A stretch of 64,000 nt of DNA from CAJQQY01 sp964564545 (lineage in GTDB: Bacteria; Bacteroidota; Bacteroidia; Chitinophagales; Saprospiraceae): NCBI GenBank assembly GCA_964564545.1, contig CAZMBP010000092.1, forward strand, positions 1 through 64,000, read 5' to 3'. This document shows positions 45,401 to 54,292 of this stretch, in pieces (positions within the stretch are counted from its first letter, which is position 1; every line of letters starts with the position of its first letter). Under the pieces are notes generated by a model. It saw only the letters and a program-made list of their open reading frames with translations. It was not told where the DNA came from and did not search any database. Made by a program: the position numbers and the translations under genes.

Positions 45401-48400
45401 CAACACATGCAGTTCCAAAACTAAAATCAGGAGAGATCGGTACAGTTACTAATTTTGAATCATAACAAATGATGCCCGCAGGAGTCAACGCTGTCAAAGT
45501 AACAATGTAGTAACCTACATTTGAAAACTGATGTGATGGATTTGGGAAAGCAGAACTATTATTCACTCCACTTGCGATGTCGTCAAAATCCCATTGCTCT
45601 GTTCCAGGAACAAAGTTGGGTGAGACATTTTCAAAGTTAAAAACATCACATTCACTAGTTACTGAAAATGCCATTTGCACATCTGTTCCTTGATCACAAA
45701 CTGCAGGTAATCCTGGGTTATTACAAACTCCTCCACCTGACCCACAGAATTCCCACATGGTAATGGTATTCGAAAAAGTTTCACAACTGTTTTGATCTAA
45801 AACTGCTACTTGGAAAGTTCCAAATTCCATTGAGGTAATTACTGATGAATTCATTCCTGCTTGAAGTACACCATTGATATACCATTGGTAAGTATAACCT
45901 GCTGGAACTTCAGTTGCATGTATTTCTGGAATTGGATCTGGGTCAGGACCAGTATAACATCTTAATCTACTTCCTGGAACTGAAACGGTTACTGCAGGTT
46001 GGGGATAGCCTTCAATTTCAAATGCTACATTATTTTCACAACCAAAACTATTGGTCACCACAAGTTCGAATGCACCTGCTGGCAAATTAGCTGTTGGAGT
46101 ATTTGTGATGGTACTACCATTTTCTGTTTTCCATAAATAAGAAGAGTATGCACTCGCCACTCCAATCGTAGTTGCTTCTCCTGGACAAACGAAAAGATCG
46201 CCAGTTATCACAGGTTCAGGTTTTGCAATAATAATTACTGGTGTAGATTCCGTTGATCCACACATAGTAACTTGCACATCGGCATTTCCATCTTGATGCC
46301 AAAAGACCTCAATGGTATTTGTATTTTCTCCTGAAAGAATTGTTCCTGCATCTGCTGGAACGATATTCCATTCGTATTTTACTCCAGGGAAAAAATCAGC
46401 GATATACGTTCCTTCTGACTCTTCACAAACATTACCATCTCCATTTACCGTAAAGGCAGGTAACGGAAAAACTTCCAAATCCACCGCTTCAGATTCACAT
46501 GCTAAACCATCTGTACTCGTTTGAGTAACTGATAAAATATATGGTGGTGTATTTCCAAATGTAACATTGATTGAACTTCCTTCTTGATCTGTAATAACTC
46601 CACCATCATTTATTGTCCAATTAAAAATATAATCTGTGTTAGGCGTTTGCACATCATAAGTATAAATTTCTCCTGGACAGATTTGAGTAATCCCACTTAT
46701 CGAAGTTGGCGCAACAGGCGGTTCAACGATACTAATATAACTTGTAAAATATGGTGTACAAACTTCCAACGGATTCGTCGGAATAGCTTGAATCGCATAT
46801 CTTCCTGCACCAGCTGTTGCAATCGTATTCCAATCCAAATTAACTTGATCAGTAGAGCCAGCCGACGTCCAAACAACTGTACCATCACCTGCAGTTACTG
46901 TCCAATCACACATCACATCATTTACTCCAGTAATATCTTTTTTCGCTTCATGAAAACTCATTCCATTTTCACAAGCTTCAATATCTCCTTTCAAATAAAG
47001 GTCTGGCAAAATATAAACATCCTTCGTATCACTTCCGCCACATCCTAAATAACAATTATCATAATCCACAGAAACGACCTGTTGAATATTTGGAGATACT
47101 TGCCCGTCCCATCTAACTTTGATACTGTTAGTATTTTGTCCTTCTAAAATAGTTCCACCACTAGTTACAGTCCACATAAAATCAGTCGCTGAATAATCAT
47201 CAATATAATAGGTGGACTCATCCAGTCGGCATACTTTTTCAGGTCCTTTGATTTCTGCATTATCAGAAATAATCGGCACTACTTCAATAGTTGGTTCGAG
47301 ACAATAATTTCCTCCAGAACAACCCGAAACCTCCAACTCAATAATTCCTTCTGGTCCACTCAACCATTCGATGGTTATAAAATTATCGGCAGCAGCGCCT
47401 CCATCAATTATATTATAGTCTCCAGTTATTGACCAACTAAATCCGCTGCAATTAGCATCAGTTGAATAAGTAACTGTAGTATTTTCACAAATTGTTCCTA
47501 CACAATCTAAAGTCGGAGTAATGGCATCAGTCACTTCAATCGTAACGAAAGAAGTATCACTACAATAACAATCATTTCTCGAAATCAAATATGCATCATA
47601 TGTTCCTGGCGTCAAATAAGTTTCTTCTGTATTCGTCGCTGTAGAAAAACTTCCATTTCCAAAATCCCACTCATATAAAGTTGCACCTGCACTTTCATTA
47701 TTAAATACAACTGTACCACCTTCACAAATACTCACGACACCATTTACAGCAGCTGGAATTGTTGTAAATTCAGCATCAGGGTTTTCCAAAATATCAATAC
47801 AAAGTGAAGAAGTCGAAGGACACATGGAAGAACCTACTGGGCAGCTAATTTGAAAATCTAGAGCACCTTCACATCCAAAATCATCAGTAACCGTAACCGA
47901 ATATGTTCCTGAACATAGTCCCGAACTTGTTTGAGTAGTAGTTCCCGTTGACCATAAAAAGCTGTAATTATTAGAAAAAGGAGAGTTCACCATTATCGTT
48001 CCTGACCCATCACAAAAATCACATCCCGATTCATTGGTTGTATTTACTGAAAAAGCAAATACGCATCCATTACCTATTCCATCGTTAACGACTACTACAT
48101 TAGCAGTCGTAGAATTTCCATTTACATCAGTTACGATACAAGTATATGTTCCAGGTTCAGCGATTATTCCAGCTGTAGTGGGAGTACCTATCACTATTCC
48201 ATTAGGTCCTAACCAGTTATATGTATATGGGAATGCACCTCCGCTCGCAAATGCTTGGAGAAATAATTTATATCCTATGGAGTCTGATTCAATCGTTCCA
48301 CTAACATTGAGCAATAAATTAGAAGTAGTTCCTCCTCCAGGCGTACTAGCTGTAACTAATCCACTTCCAGGTGCTCCCCACTCTACGGTTACTTGGTTTC

Positions 48401-49100
48401 CGTTTTCGACGTAGCTATCTGCACCGAGCACTTCCCATGTTACATTTTGAGCATTTGGTACAGTATATATTGCGGTAGAATTAGCGCATATTTTATCACA
48501 TGAAGAAGGGTTCAAACTATCTGCTGCACAAAAAGTATTAGAAAGAGAAACTATATCAATCGGAGAACTTGTACTAACAATTATCGTCGATTCAGAAACT
48601 TGTCCTAAATCATCCTGTGCTACAAGAGTATAAACCCCTGCTTCACTCCAACAATATTCCATTGGGTTTATGTCCGTTTGGTATATTATAGTTCCATCTA
48701 AATATATTTCCCAAAAAACAAATTGACCTGGCAAGCTGGTAGAATAAGTTTCACAGTCTCCTTGACATGGTGAAAAATTTCCTACTATATCTATCTGACA
48801 TGGAAAAACTTCAACAAAAACCTGAGCACTATCTCCTTGAGTATCTATCACATTAATGATCATTGTTCCTACAAAATTATAAATATGCACAAAGGAATTT
48901 TGATTTACATCTCCTGTTGTCATATTTCCGTCTCCCCAATCAACCACATATGGCTCTTCCCCTCCATTAACAAAAAGATCCACCGGCTCTCCAAAACAGC
49001 CTGAACTAGAAATTGTTGCCGTAAGCTGTGCTTGAATATTTTTGGAAAAAAAGAATAAACTAAAAATTAAAAAGGATCGAAGTAGGATAGATTTTTTCAT
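42423..49100 (-). CDS. Giant secreted PKD/Ig-repeat protein with gliding-type C-terminus (T9SS)
   Basis: The protein has 2225 residues from ATG 49100 (MKKSILLRSFLIF signal). Many PKD and Ig-like domains follow, for example EWDFGNGSFS, DWNFGDTASG and TWDFGDPTSG. An SdrD B-like domain (FEGNVYMDVNGNGIIDGPD) and several Cys-pair repeats (CDSIITVTI, CDSVVTLIV) lie in the last third. The end is the gliding-motility-associated domain, with IPNAFSPNGDGYNDKFKV and FDRWGNHLYDT, a type B sorting signal for type IX secretion. It should be exported and surface-bound or released; adhesion is likely. The repeats make assembly errors possible, but the frame is unbroken. Confidence 0.93.
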   Translation of the reverse strand: MKKSILLRSFLIFSLFFFSKNIQAQLTATISSSGCFGEPVDLFVNGGEEPYVVDWGDGNMTTGDVNQNSFVHIYNFVGTMIINVIDTQGDSAQVFVEVFPCQIDIVGNFSPCQGDCETYSTSLPGQFVFWEIYLDGTIIYQTDINPMEYCWSEAGVYTLVAQDDLGQVSESTIIVSTSSPIDIVSLSNTFCAADSLNPSSCDKICANSTAIYTVPNAQNVTWEVLGADSYVENGNQVTVEWGAPGSGLVTASTPGGGTTSNLLLNVSGTIESDSIGYKLFLQAFASGGAFPYTYNWLGPNGIVIGTPTTAGIIAEPGTYTCIVTDVNGNSTTANVVVVNDGIGNGCVFAFSVNTTNESGCDFCDGSGTIMVNSPFSNNYSFLWSTGTTTQTSSGLCSGTYSVTVTDDFGCEGALDFQISCPVGSSMCPSTSSLCIDILENPDAEFTTIPAAVNGVVSICEGGTVVFNNESAGATLYEWDFGNGSFSTATNTEETYLTPGTYDAYLISRNDCYCSDTSFVTIEVTDAITPTLDCVGTICENTTVTYSTDANCSGFSWSITGDYNIIDGGAAADNFITIEWLSGPEGIIELEVSGCSGGNYCLEPTIEVVPIISDNAEIKGPEKVCRLDESTYYIDDYSATDFMWTVTSGGTILEGQNTNSIKVRWDGQVSPNIQQVVSVDYDNCYLGCGGSDTKDVYILPDLYLKGDIEACENGMSFHEAKKDITGVNDVMCDWTVTAGDGTVVWTSAGSTDQVNLDWNTIATAGAGRYAIQAIPTNPLEVCTPYFTSYISIVEPPVAPTSISGITQICPGEIYTYDVQTPNTDYIFNWTINDGGVITDQEGSSINVTFGNTPPYILSVTQTSTDGLACESEAVDLEVFPLPAFTVNGDGNVCEESEGTYIADFFPGVKYEWNIVPADAGTILSGENTNTIEVFWHQDGNADVQVTMCGSTESTPVIIIAKPEPVITGDLFVCPGEATTIGVASAYSSYLWKTENGSTITNTPTANLPAGAFELVVTNSFGCENNVAFEIEGYPQPAVTVSVPGSRLRCYTGPDPDPIPEIHATEVPAGYTYQWYINGVLQAGMNSSVITSMEFGTFQVAVLDQNSCETFSNTITMWEFCGSGGGVCNNPGLPAVCDQGTDVQMAFSVTSECDVFNFENVSPNFVPGTEQWDFDDIASGVNNSSAFPNPSHQFSNVGYYIVTLTALTPAGIICYDSKLVTVPISPDFSFGTACVDEALVFEDLTGFLPGEVVTSWTWDFGDPTSGSNNTSTNQNPSHSYSAPGTYDVTLTVGHGTGCTATRVKTVTIEAPPTIDFDEPVLNCEGTALSFTAIPSADVLFYDWNFGDTASGDANTSEIANPFHSYENAGNYNVTCTVTDVWGCTGSVTKVVTVAPNTLVGQISFSTPSPICEGDVTTLTAPSGGVSWEWSDGTFGESIMTGEAGAYTVTITNSIGCQYIPPTAVLDVIPLPTAAIQAVEYDEFGQPVNVFYDNYSTCEGEDIFLQVTNKTTDYIFTWSDGMIGSEIEYSEDRGNQLAAGTYSLTLDILDTSTGCSNTVGPFDIVVHPTPTDIQISSNPVGPVCENTLTTFTVDNPSADLTYVWNTGELGTSIQASAAGEYFVRGITMFGCSAESNKIEINQGPDLKKIPDGCHTRCKPDTICLPTINNVVSYQWYLDGALIPGPAGTIGDYVALESGDYHVVMTDAFGCETTSDILSLDLYDGFGTFEGNVYMDVNGNGIIDGPDTLVSGIDIILNNNGVAIDTVTSGTNGSYTFSNIPSVGYNLDLDLSGLAANVIAVWNDIDTTLFGCDDMEVVDWLLQINCITSITDFADDVCFGEVYLFDNVPVLAGVPTNFEYVDVLGCDSIITVTITELPDNSSYVDLSSCDGNDVIYNGVTYPIGLTEIPMTTPEGCNYIDSVEVIPFPTNSTILNFDICPDETVEYESVEYGPGTQLDFTYVGQNGCDSVVTLIVDGYPEIQFDLQSEEPCWNGSEGSITVENPTGIGPFTYSLDGNNFQATPLFENLFAMNYMVYVQDGNGCVQEQPLALQGDPQLQINLPELLLPCDGSDIVLAPQVIAGDASNLTYLWEDGSTEPQLTVNEEGTFVVAVSNECETVVKEVQISYADDDISSYLYIPNAFSPNGDGYNDKFKVYPSPNVRIESFDFYVFDRWGNHLYDTHDTSEGWDGTLNAKIFNPGVYVYYIRIKVNSCGRTLDLFKKGDVTIVK

Positions 49101-49608
49101 ATGGCAAATAGTTTTAATCTCTGTTTTTATAATCACGTACCGCATCAACCGAAAGTTGGGTTTTGTTTTTAAAATAAAATTGGGAAATTGATTTTATCCC
49201 ATCGGTTTTGAACTAAGATTGAACTTACCTTTTTTTCGCTGCTTATAAAAATGAGGAAGGTCACTATTGACTAATTATTGTCATTTGTGAGGAAAATTAA
49301 AAACCTGACTTTAGGCAAAGAAAAATAGATTACACTCTAAATAAGTTTAATAGAAGAATACTAAGACATAGAAGATTCTATCCATATATTTTTTCTATTT
49401 GCACAGAGTACCAGTTGATTTCACTCTTTAAAACTTCTGTAAGATTTTTTTTTGAATCCATCAATAGAGATTAGAACAGATAAAATTTTACTCCCCTCTT
49501 TTTTTGCTTCTGATTTTTTTGTAATTTAAAGCTATAATTTCCCATCTTCCGTGAGTTTCTCTCAATACCATTAATCTATTTTTTTCTATTTGTACAAACA
49601 TTAATAAC
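49101..49608. other. 508-bp divergent promoter region
   Basis: AT-rich region between two genes for type IX secreted proteins read in opposite directions. I see no gene or strong palindrome. Confidence 0.4.
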
Positions 49609-51642
49609 ATGAACAAGTTGTTACTATTTCTCTTATTGGTAGGAGTTACGAATTTTACCTTTGCACAAACCTTCACCAATGTTGCCCCTTCAGTAGGTAT
49701 AAATGAAACCTTCGGAAGTGTCCTAAATTTTGGAGGCGGTGTTAGCTTTTGCGATTTTGATAATGACGGGGACGATGATTTGACATTCAGTTCACCTGAT
49801 ACTGAAGATATTTATTTTTACCAAAACGATGGCGGTACATTTACCAAAATCAGCCCATTGGTGAGTAATACTGATTTCTCCAAACAAGTGCTTTGGGTGG
49901 ATTATGATAATGATGGCGATAAAGATTTATTTGTTACGGTATACAATGGAAAAAATAAGTTGTACCAAAATGATGGAAGTCAAAACTTTACTGACGTTAC
50001 GACCACGGCAGGTATTTTGGGAGTAAGTGATCCTACCTATGGAGCTAGTTTTGGAGATTATGACAATGATGGATGGCTAGATTTGTACATCTGTAACTAT
50101 TCGGTCAGTTCATATACTAATTATATGTATCATAGTAATGGAGATGGAACATTTACTAATACCACTTTTTCGACTAATACTGGTAATGGAGTTGGTTTTC
50201 ATTTCGTAGGATTATTTTTTGATTATAATCTAGATGGTTTTCAAGATATATATGTAGCAAGTGATCGACCTCTATATAGTAATTCATTATTTAAAAATGA
50301 CCAAGATGGTACGTTTACCAACGTAGGTAATACGACTGGTTCTAACATTACTATTGATGCCATGAATTCAAGTACTGGAGATTATGATAATGACGGAGAC
50401 TTCGACCTATATGTAACGAATACTCCAGGTACTTATAGCGAAAATAATATTATGCTACGAAATGAATATCCTCTAGACACTTTTATAAATAGTACTGCTG
50501 CCACAGGTACAGGATTTGATCGTGTTGGCTGGGGAGCTAATTTCTTTGATTTTGACAATGACTTAGATTTAGATCTTTATGTAAGTGCTTACCATGTCGA
50601 CCCTGACGAACCTAATGCCATATATGTCAATGATGGTACAGGAGTTTTTACAGAACCTGCACCCAACGGGATTGCGGGAGATTCAGTTTTGAGTATGTGC
50701 AATACCATTGGTGATTATAATGACGATGGTTTATTGGACATGGCGGTGAGTCATGCTGATACCTTTAAATTTCACTTATGGAAAAATGAAAATACAAATT
50801 CCAATAATTATTTGAAGATAAAACTGGAAGGGACTACTTCTAATAAAGATGGTATTGGAGCCATCGTAGAACTATACATTAATGGATCTAAATATCTTCG
50901 AACAAAGCATTGTGGAGAAGGATATTTGGGGCAAGTTTCTGATAAAATTCATTTTGGATTAGGAACTGCAACTATGGCTGACTCTATCATTATAAAATGG
51001 TTGGGTGGTAATGTAGATAAACATTATAATGTAAGCGGTAACCAAACTGTCTCTTATTTAGAAGGAGCAGCTGGGCCATTGCCATTGGAATTAGTTCAAT
51101 TTTATGGGAAAAGCCGAGATGATAATTCTAACCAATTATATTGGGAAACAAGTGCTGAGATTAATTTCAATGGTTTTGAAATACAAAGAAGCTACAATGG
51201 CTTAACTTACGAGAAGCTTGATTTTGTGAAAGCAAAAGGGAGTGAATTGATTGAAGCTAATTATAATTTTATAGATAAAAATATCGACCGTCCTGGTTTA
51301 AAATATTACCGCCTCAAAATGATCGACAACGATGGTACTTTCAAATATTCCAATGTTGTGGTCATTAATAATCAATCTGAAGAAATTTTTCAAGTAAATA
51401 ATATTTTTCCAAATCCAGCAGATGATTTTTTAAATCTTAATTACTTTTCAAAGATCAATCGAACTGCAAGTTTCAAAATTCTTAATTCTAATGGAATGAT
51501 TGTTCATCAGTTTGAAGAAAAAATAAAAAATGGAGAAAATAATTTAACTCTTAATCTGAAAAAATTCGAACAAGGAAACTACTTTATTCTCATTGAAGGA
51601 AATTTCCCAACGGTCACTTCTACATTTTCTATAGTTAAGTAA
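49609..51642 (+). CDS. FG-GAP/CRTAC1-type propeller protein with T9SS type A signal
   Basis: The protein has 677 residues. A signal peptide ends near FTFAQ. Seven FG-GAP/VCBS repeats carry calcium loops such as DFDNDGDDDLTF, DYDNDGDKDLFV and DYDNDGWLDLYI. An ASPIC/UnbV domain follows (IGAIVELYINGSKY to GLGTATMADSIIIKW). The end is a linker and a type A sorting domain (NNIFPNPADDFLNLNYF, with the usual PNPA). It is a secreted calcium-binding propeller, probably surface-bound. The ligand is unknown. Confidence 0.93.
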   Translation: MNKLLLFLLLVGVTNFTFAQTFTNVAPSVGINETFGSVLNFGGGVSFCDFDNDGDDDLTFSSPDTEDIYFYQNDGGTFTKISPLVSNTDFSKQVLWVDYDNDGDKDLFVTVYNGKNKLYQNDGSQNFTDVTTTAGILGVSDPTYGASFGDYDNDGWLDLYICNYSVSSYTNYMYHSNGDGTFTNTTFSTNTGNGVGFHFVGLFFDYNLDGFQDIYVASDRPLYSNSLFKNDQDGTFTNVGNTTGSNITIDAMNSSTGDYDNDGDFDLYVTNTPGTYSENNIMLRNEYPLDTFINSTAATGTGFDRVGWGANFFDFDNDLDLDLYVSAYHVDPDEPNAIYVNDGTGVFTEPAPNGIAGDSVLSMCNTIGDYNDDGLLDMAVSHADTFKFHLWKNENTNSNNYLKIKLEGTTSNKDGIGAIVELYINGSKYLRTKHCGEGYLGQVSDKIHFGLGTATMADSIIIKWLGGNVDKHYNVSGNQTVSYLEGAAGPLPLELVQFYGKSRDDNSNQLYWETSAEINFNGFEIQRSYNGLTYEKLDFVKAKGSELIEANYNFIDKNIDRPGLKYYRLKMIDNDGTFKYSNVVVINNQSEEIFQVNNIFPNPADDFLNLNYFSKINRTASFKILNSNGMIVHQFEEKIKNGENNLTLNLKKFEQGNYFILIEGNFPTVTSTFSIVK

Positions 51643-51665
51643 TGGCACAGAATGTTAGCGGTATA

Positions 51666-51726
51666 TTTGACTTTAGTCGAATGGATTTGGTTTGACCCGT
51701 TCATGCTACCTTCGACTAAAGTCAAA
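51666..51726. repeat. GACTTTAGTC palindrome
   Basis: TTTGACTTTAGTCGAA pairs exactly with TTCGACTAAAGTCAAA, 29 bases apart. It lies in the gap between convergent genes and lacks a T-run; it looks like a dispersed REP-like repeat. Confidence 0.75.
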
Positions 51727-51753
51727 GCTACGTAGCTTATGTAATTACAAATG

Positions 51754-52905
51754 TCACTTCTTTATATTATCAACGAAAGGTTTAAAACTTTCAAAAGTCT
51801 CTCCATTGAATTTTAAAGCTCCTGCATTATGAGTAGTTAGCCACAAATCACCTTGCCTGTCTTTGTACATTTTAAAAAGTAAAACATCTACATCTTGATT
51901 CTTAAAAGTAATTGGATAATGGATTAAGTTTTCACCATCATATTTCCAAACCCCACCATCATATCGAACCATCCATATATTTCCTTTTTTATCTTGTTCG
52001 ATATACATAAAATAGTTATTCAACTTAGGTACGACAGATGTATCTATGCCTTTTATTTTTTTATAACTAAACTCTGACTCCTGACTTGTAGTATTATTTT
52101 TAATGATTTTATACTTATGATTAACATTGCTACTAAACCAAAAATCACCATTTTCATCTTCCAATATTGAACGAACTCCTGCAGCTGGCCCTGGATCAAT
52201 TTCTGTCATTTCTCTTTCAGAAACCCAAAAATGCGACTTCCCGTCAAACCGACATGCTCCCAACATTGAAGTCCCAAACCAAATATTCCCTTTACTATCT
52301 TTATCAATTTTATAAACTTCATAAGGGCTATGAATAATATTTGGATAGAAGGCATGAACTTCATCTTCGAGTTCATGTTTCGGAAATTCTAGATGATATA
52401 ATTTTTCACCATCGTAACGACATGCACCGTTTTTGTTCCAGATACCTTCAAACCATAAATCATTTGGAGCTAGTTTCCAATCGTTTTTTGAATTAACATC
52501 TAACTCTAATGTTTCGAAATTTTGTTCATCGAACTTACTGACTCCTACACCCGAGTCAAAGTAAATATTACCCAATTTATCTTCTTGAATTCCTCTGATT
52601 CTATTATGCACCAATCCATCTTTTTCGGAAAAATGGGTGATTTTTTCTCCATCATATTGGTACACTCCTTTATCTCTTGAGCAAAACCAATAATGATTAT
52701 TTGAGTCTTGAAAAATATTCATTATTTTTTTATCCATCAAGGAGGTAGGCTCATCTATTTTACTCTCGACAATTTTTGATGACTCAAAGGGGGTTGAGTT
52801 ACTTTGACTTTTATTCACCTTAGATGCATTAGGAATATCCTGCGTGTTGCATGTAGAGATTAGAGTTATAAAAATGATCGTGAAAACGATTTTAAAATTT
52901 ATCAT
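51754..52905 (-). CDS. Two-component-regulator-type propeller lipoprotein 1
   Basis: The protein has 383 residues from ATG 52905; the TTG two codons upstream is less likely. The lipobox is LISTC. At least seven reg_prop repeats with the pattern D..GN.WF.....G..R.DG..F are visible, such as DSNNHYWFCSRDKGVYQYDG. The propeller resembles the sensor part of hybrid two-component proteins, but there is no kinase or DNA-binding domain. It may sense a glycan at the cell surface and pass the signal on through a partner. It is a paralogue of the next gene. Confidence 0.85.
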   Translation of the reverse strand: MINFKIVFTIIFITLISTCNTQDIPNASKVNKSQSNSTPFESSKIVESKIDEPTSLMDKKIMNIFQDSNNHYWFCSRDKGVYQYDGEKITHFSEKDGLVHNRIRGIQEDKLGNIYFDSGVGVSKFDEQNFETLELDVNSKNDWKLAPNDLWFEGIWNKNGACRYDGEKLYHLEFPKHELEDEVHAFYPNIIHSPYEVYKIDKDSKGNIWFGTSMLGACRFDGKSHFWVSEREMTEIDPGPAAGVRSILEDENGDFWFSSNVNHKYKIIKNNTTSQESEFSYKKIKGIDTSVVPKLNNYFMYIEQDKKGNIWMVRYDGGVWKYDGENLIHYPITFKNQDVDVLLFKMYKDRQGDLWLTTHNAGALKFNGETFESFKPFVDNIKK

Positions 52906-52942
52906 GAACAAGACTTTTTTAATTAGAAAATAATTTTAAAAC

Positions 52943-54031
52943 TTATCGTCCTTTTTGACTAAAGTCGGTTAAAGTCTCTCCATCATATTTCCACAAGTTT
53001 CCATAGTTCCCACAGAACCAAATATTTCCCTTTTTATCTTCTATAACCTTGTTAATATCACGAAGGACTTGGCCTGACTTTGGTGAAAAAGGAGTAAATT
53101 TTTTTCCATCAAAATTACACACCTTACCTCCAGTACAAAGCCAAAACAATCCGTTCCTGTCTTCAATAATATCGGTAGCAAAATTATCACAAAGACCATC
53201 TCTTTTATTAAACCTAGTAAAATCATTAGAGTCAGAATTATATCGAAACAATCCACCTTCATCACTTTGAATACTTCCAAACCAGAGGTTACCAGCCTCG
53301 TCTTCCAAGCTAGAAAATATCATATCGTAACTAAGTCCATCTTTTGAGGTATAGTGAGTAAAATTTTCTCCATCGTAACGACTTACCCCTCCGTGAGTTA
53401 GTGATGTAAACCAAATATTTCCTGATCTATCTTCTATGATACTTTTGATTACATTGTGAGGAAGGCTATCAACTTGCAGCCTTCCTTCATTGGCCAAAAC
53501 CGAAGTAAACGTTTTTCCATCATAGCGATAAGCTCCTCCGCCACAAGTCCCTAACCAAAAAAATCCATTCTTATCTTGGATCAAACTCAATACTTGACCT
53601 GGATTACATAGGTCTCCCCAAAGATCATTTTCTCCATCCCAAGGAAGCGGAACATGAGTAAATTTTTCTCCATCAAAACTGCATAAACCATCCCGTGTTC
53701 CAAACCACATTTTCCCATCTTTATCTTCAAGAATCGTATTTATATAAATATTGCAAAGCCCATCTTCCTCTGAAAAATTAGTAAAGGTTTTTCCATCATA
53801 TCGAAATACTCCTTCGTTGGAAGTGCCAAACCATAAGTTACCAGCTTTGTCTTGCAAGGCAGTTCTAACTACATCGTCTTTTTTATAAATGACTGGATTA
53901 CTTTTTACTTTTTTCGATTGCTTAGAATCAATGATCTTAGATTGGCTCGAACTATTAGAAAGTTCTTGTGTGTTGCAAGCAAAAGTCAAAATGAAAAAAA
54001 AGAAAGAAAGGACAAGTTTAAATTTTAACAT
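52943..54031 (-). CDS. Two-component-regulator-type propeller lipoprotein 2
   Basis: The protein has 362 residues from ATG 54031 (MLKFKLVLSFFFF), chosen because the lipobox LTFAC follows; the frame is open 13 codons upstream. About seven reg_prop repeats (NLWFGTSNEGVFRYDGKTFT, MWFGTRDGLCSFDGEKFTHV) make a full propeller. No kinase domain is present. It is 37 bp upstream of its paralogue on the same strand, and the repeat pattern is shared, so the pair arose by duplication. Confidence 0.85.
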   Translation of the reverse strand: MLKFKLVLSFFFFILTFACNTQELSNSSSQSKIIDSKQSKKVKSNPVIYKKDDVVRTALQDKAGNLWFGTSNEGVFRYDGKTFTNFSEEDGLCNIYINTILEDKDGKMWFGTRDGLCSFDGEKFTHVPLPWDGENDLWGDLCNPGQVLSLIQDKNGFFWLGTCGGGAYRYDGKTFTSVLANEGRLQVDSLPHNVIKSIIEDRSGNIWFTSLTHGGVSRYDGENFTHYTSKDGLSYDMIFSSLEDEAGNLWFGSIQSDEGGLFRYNSDSNDFTRFNKRDGLCDNFATDIIEDRNGLFWLCTGGKVCNFDGKKFTPFSPKSGQVLRDINKVIEDKKGNIWFCGNYGNLWKYDGETLTDFSQKGR

Positions 54032-54292
54032 GCTTAGATTTTTTCGTTCTGAAATTAATTTAAATTCCAAGTTAAATTAAAAGCCAGAATAAAATGTAAT
54101 TTGAAATTTACTTAACAAGTAGGTAACAGGTGCAGCTTTGTGCTCAGAATAATAATGCCTAGTTCATTTTTTACTCAAAAAAGTTTTGTCAGATTAGTAT
54201 CTTTCATAAATAAAAACATAAAATCATCTATTGATGTTAGAGCATCAGGAAATTAATTATCCAATAACTATTTATTTCTAATAACCAATAAC

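Noticed and set aside
42423..49100. CRISPR-like or tandem DNA repeats in the giant gene
   Set aside because: The repeats are diverged protein domains. No regular spacing of identical DNA units was seen.
52950..52980. Second copy of the GACTTTAGTC palindrome
   Set aside because: GACTAAAGTC occurs inside the coding end of the propeller gene, but no paired arm of useful length is present.
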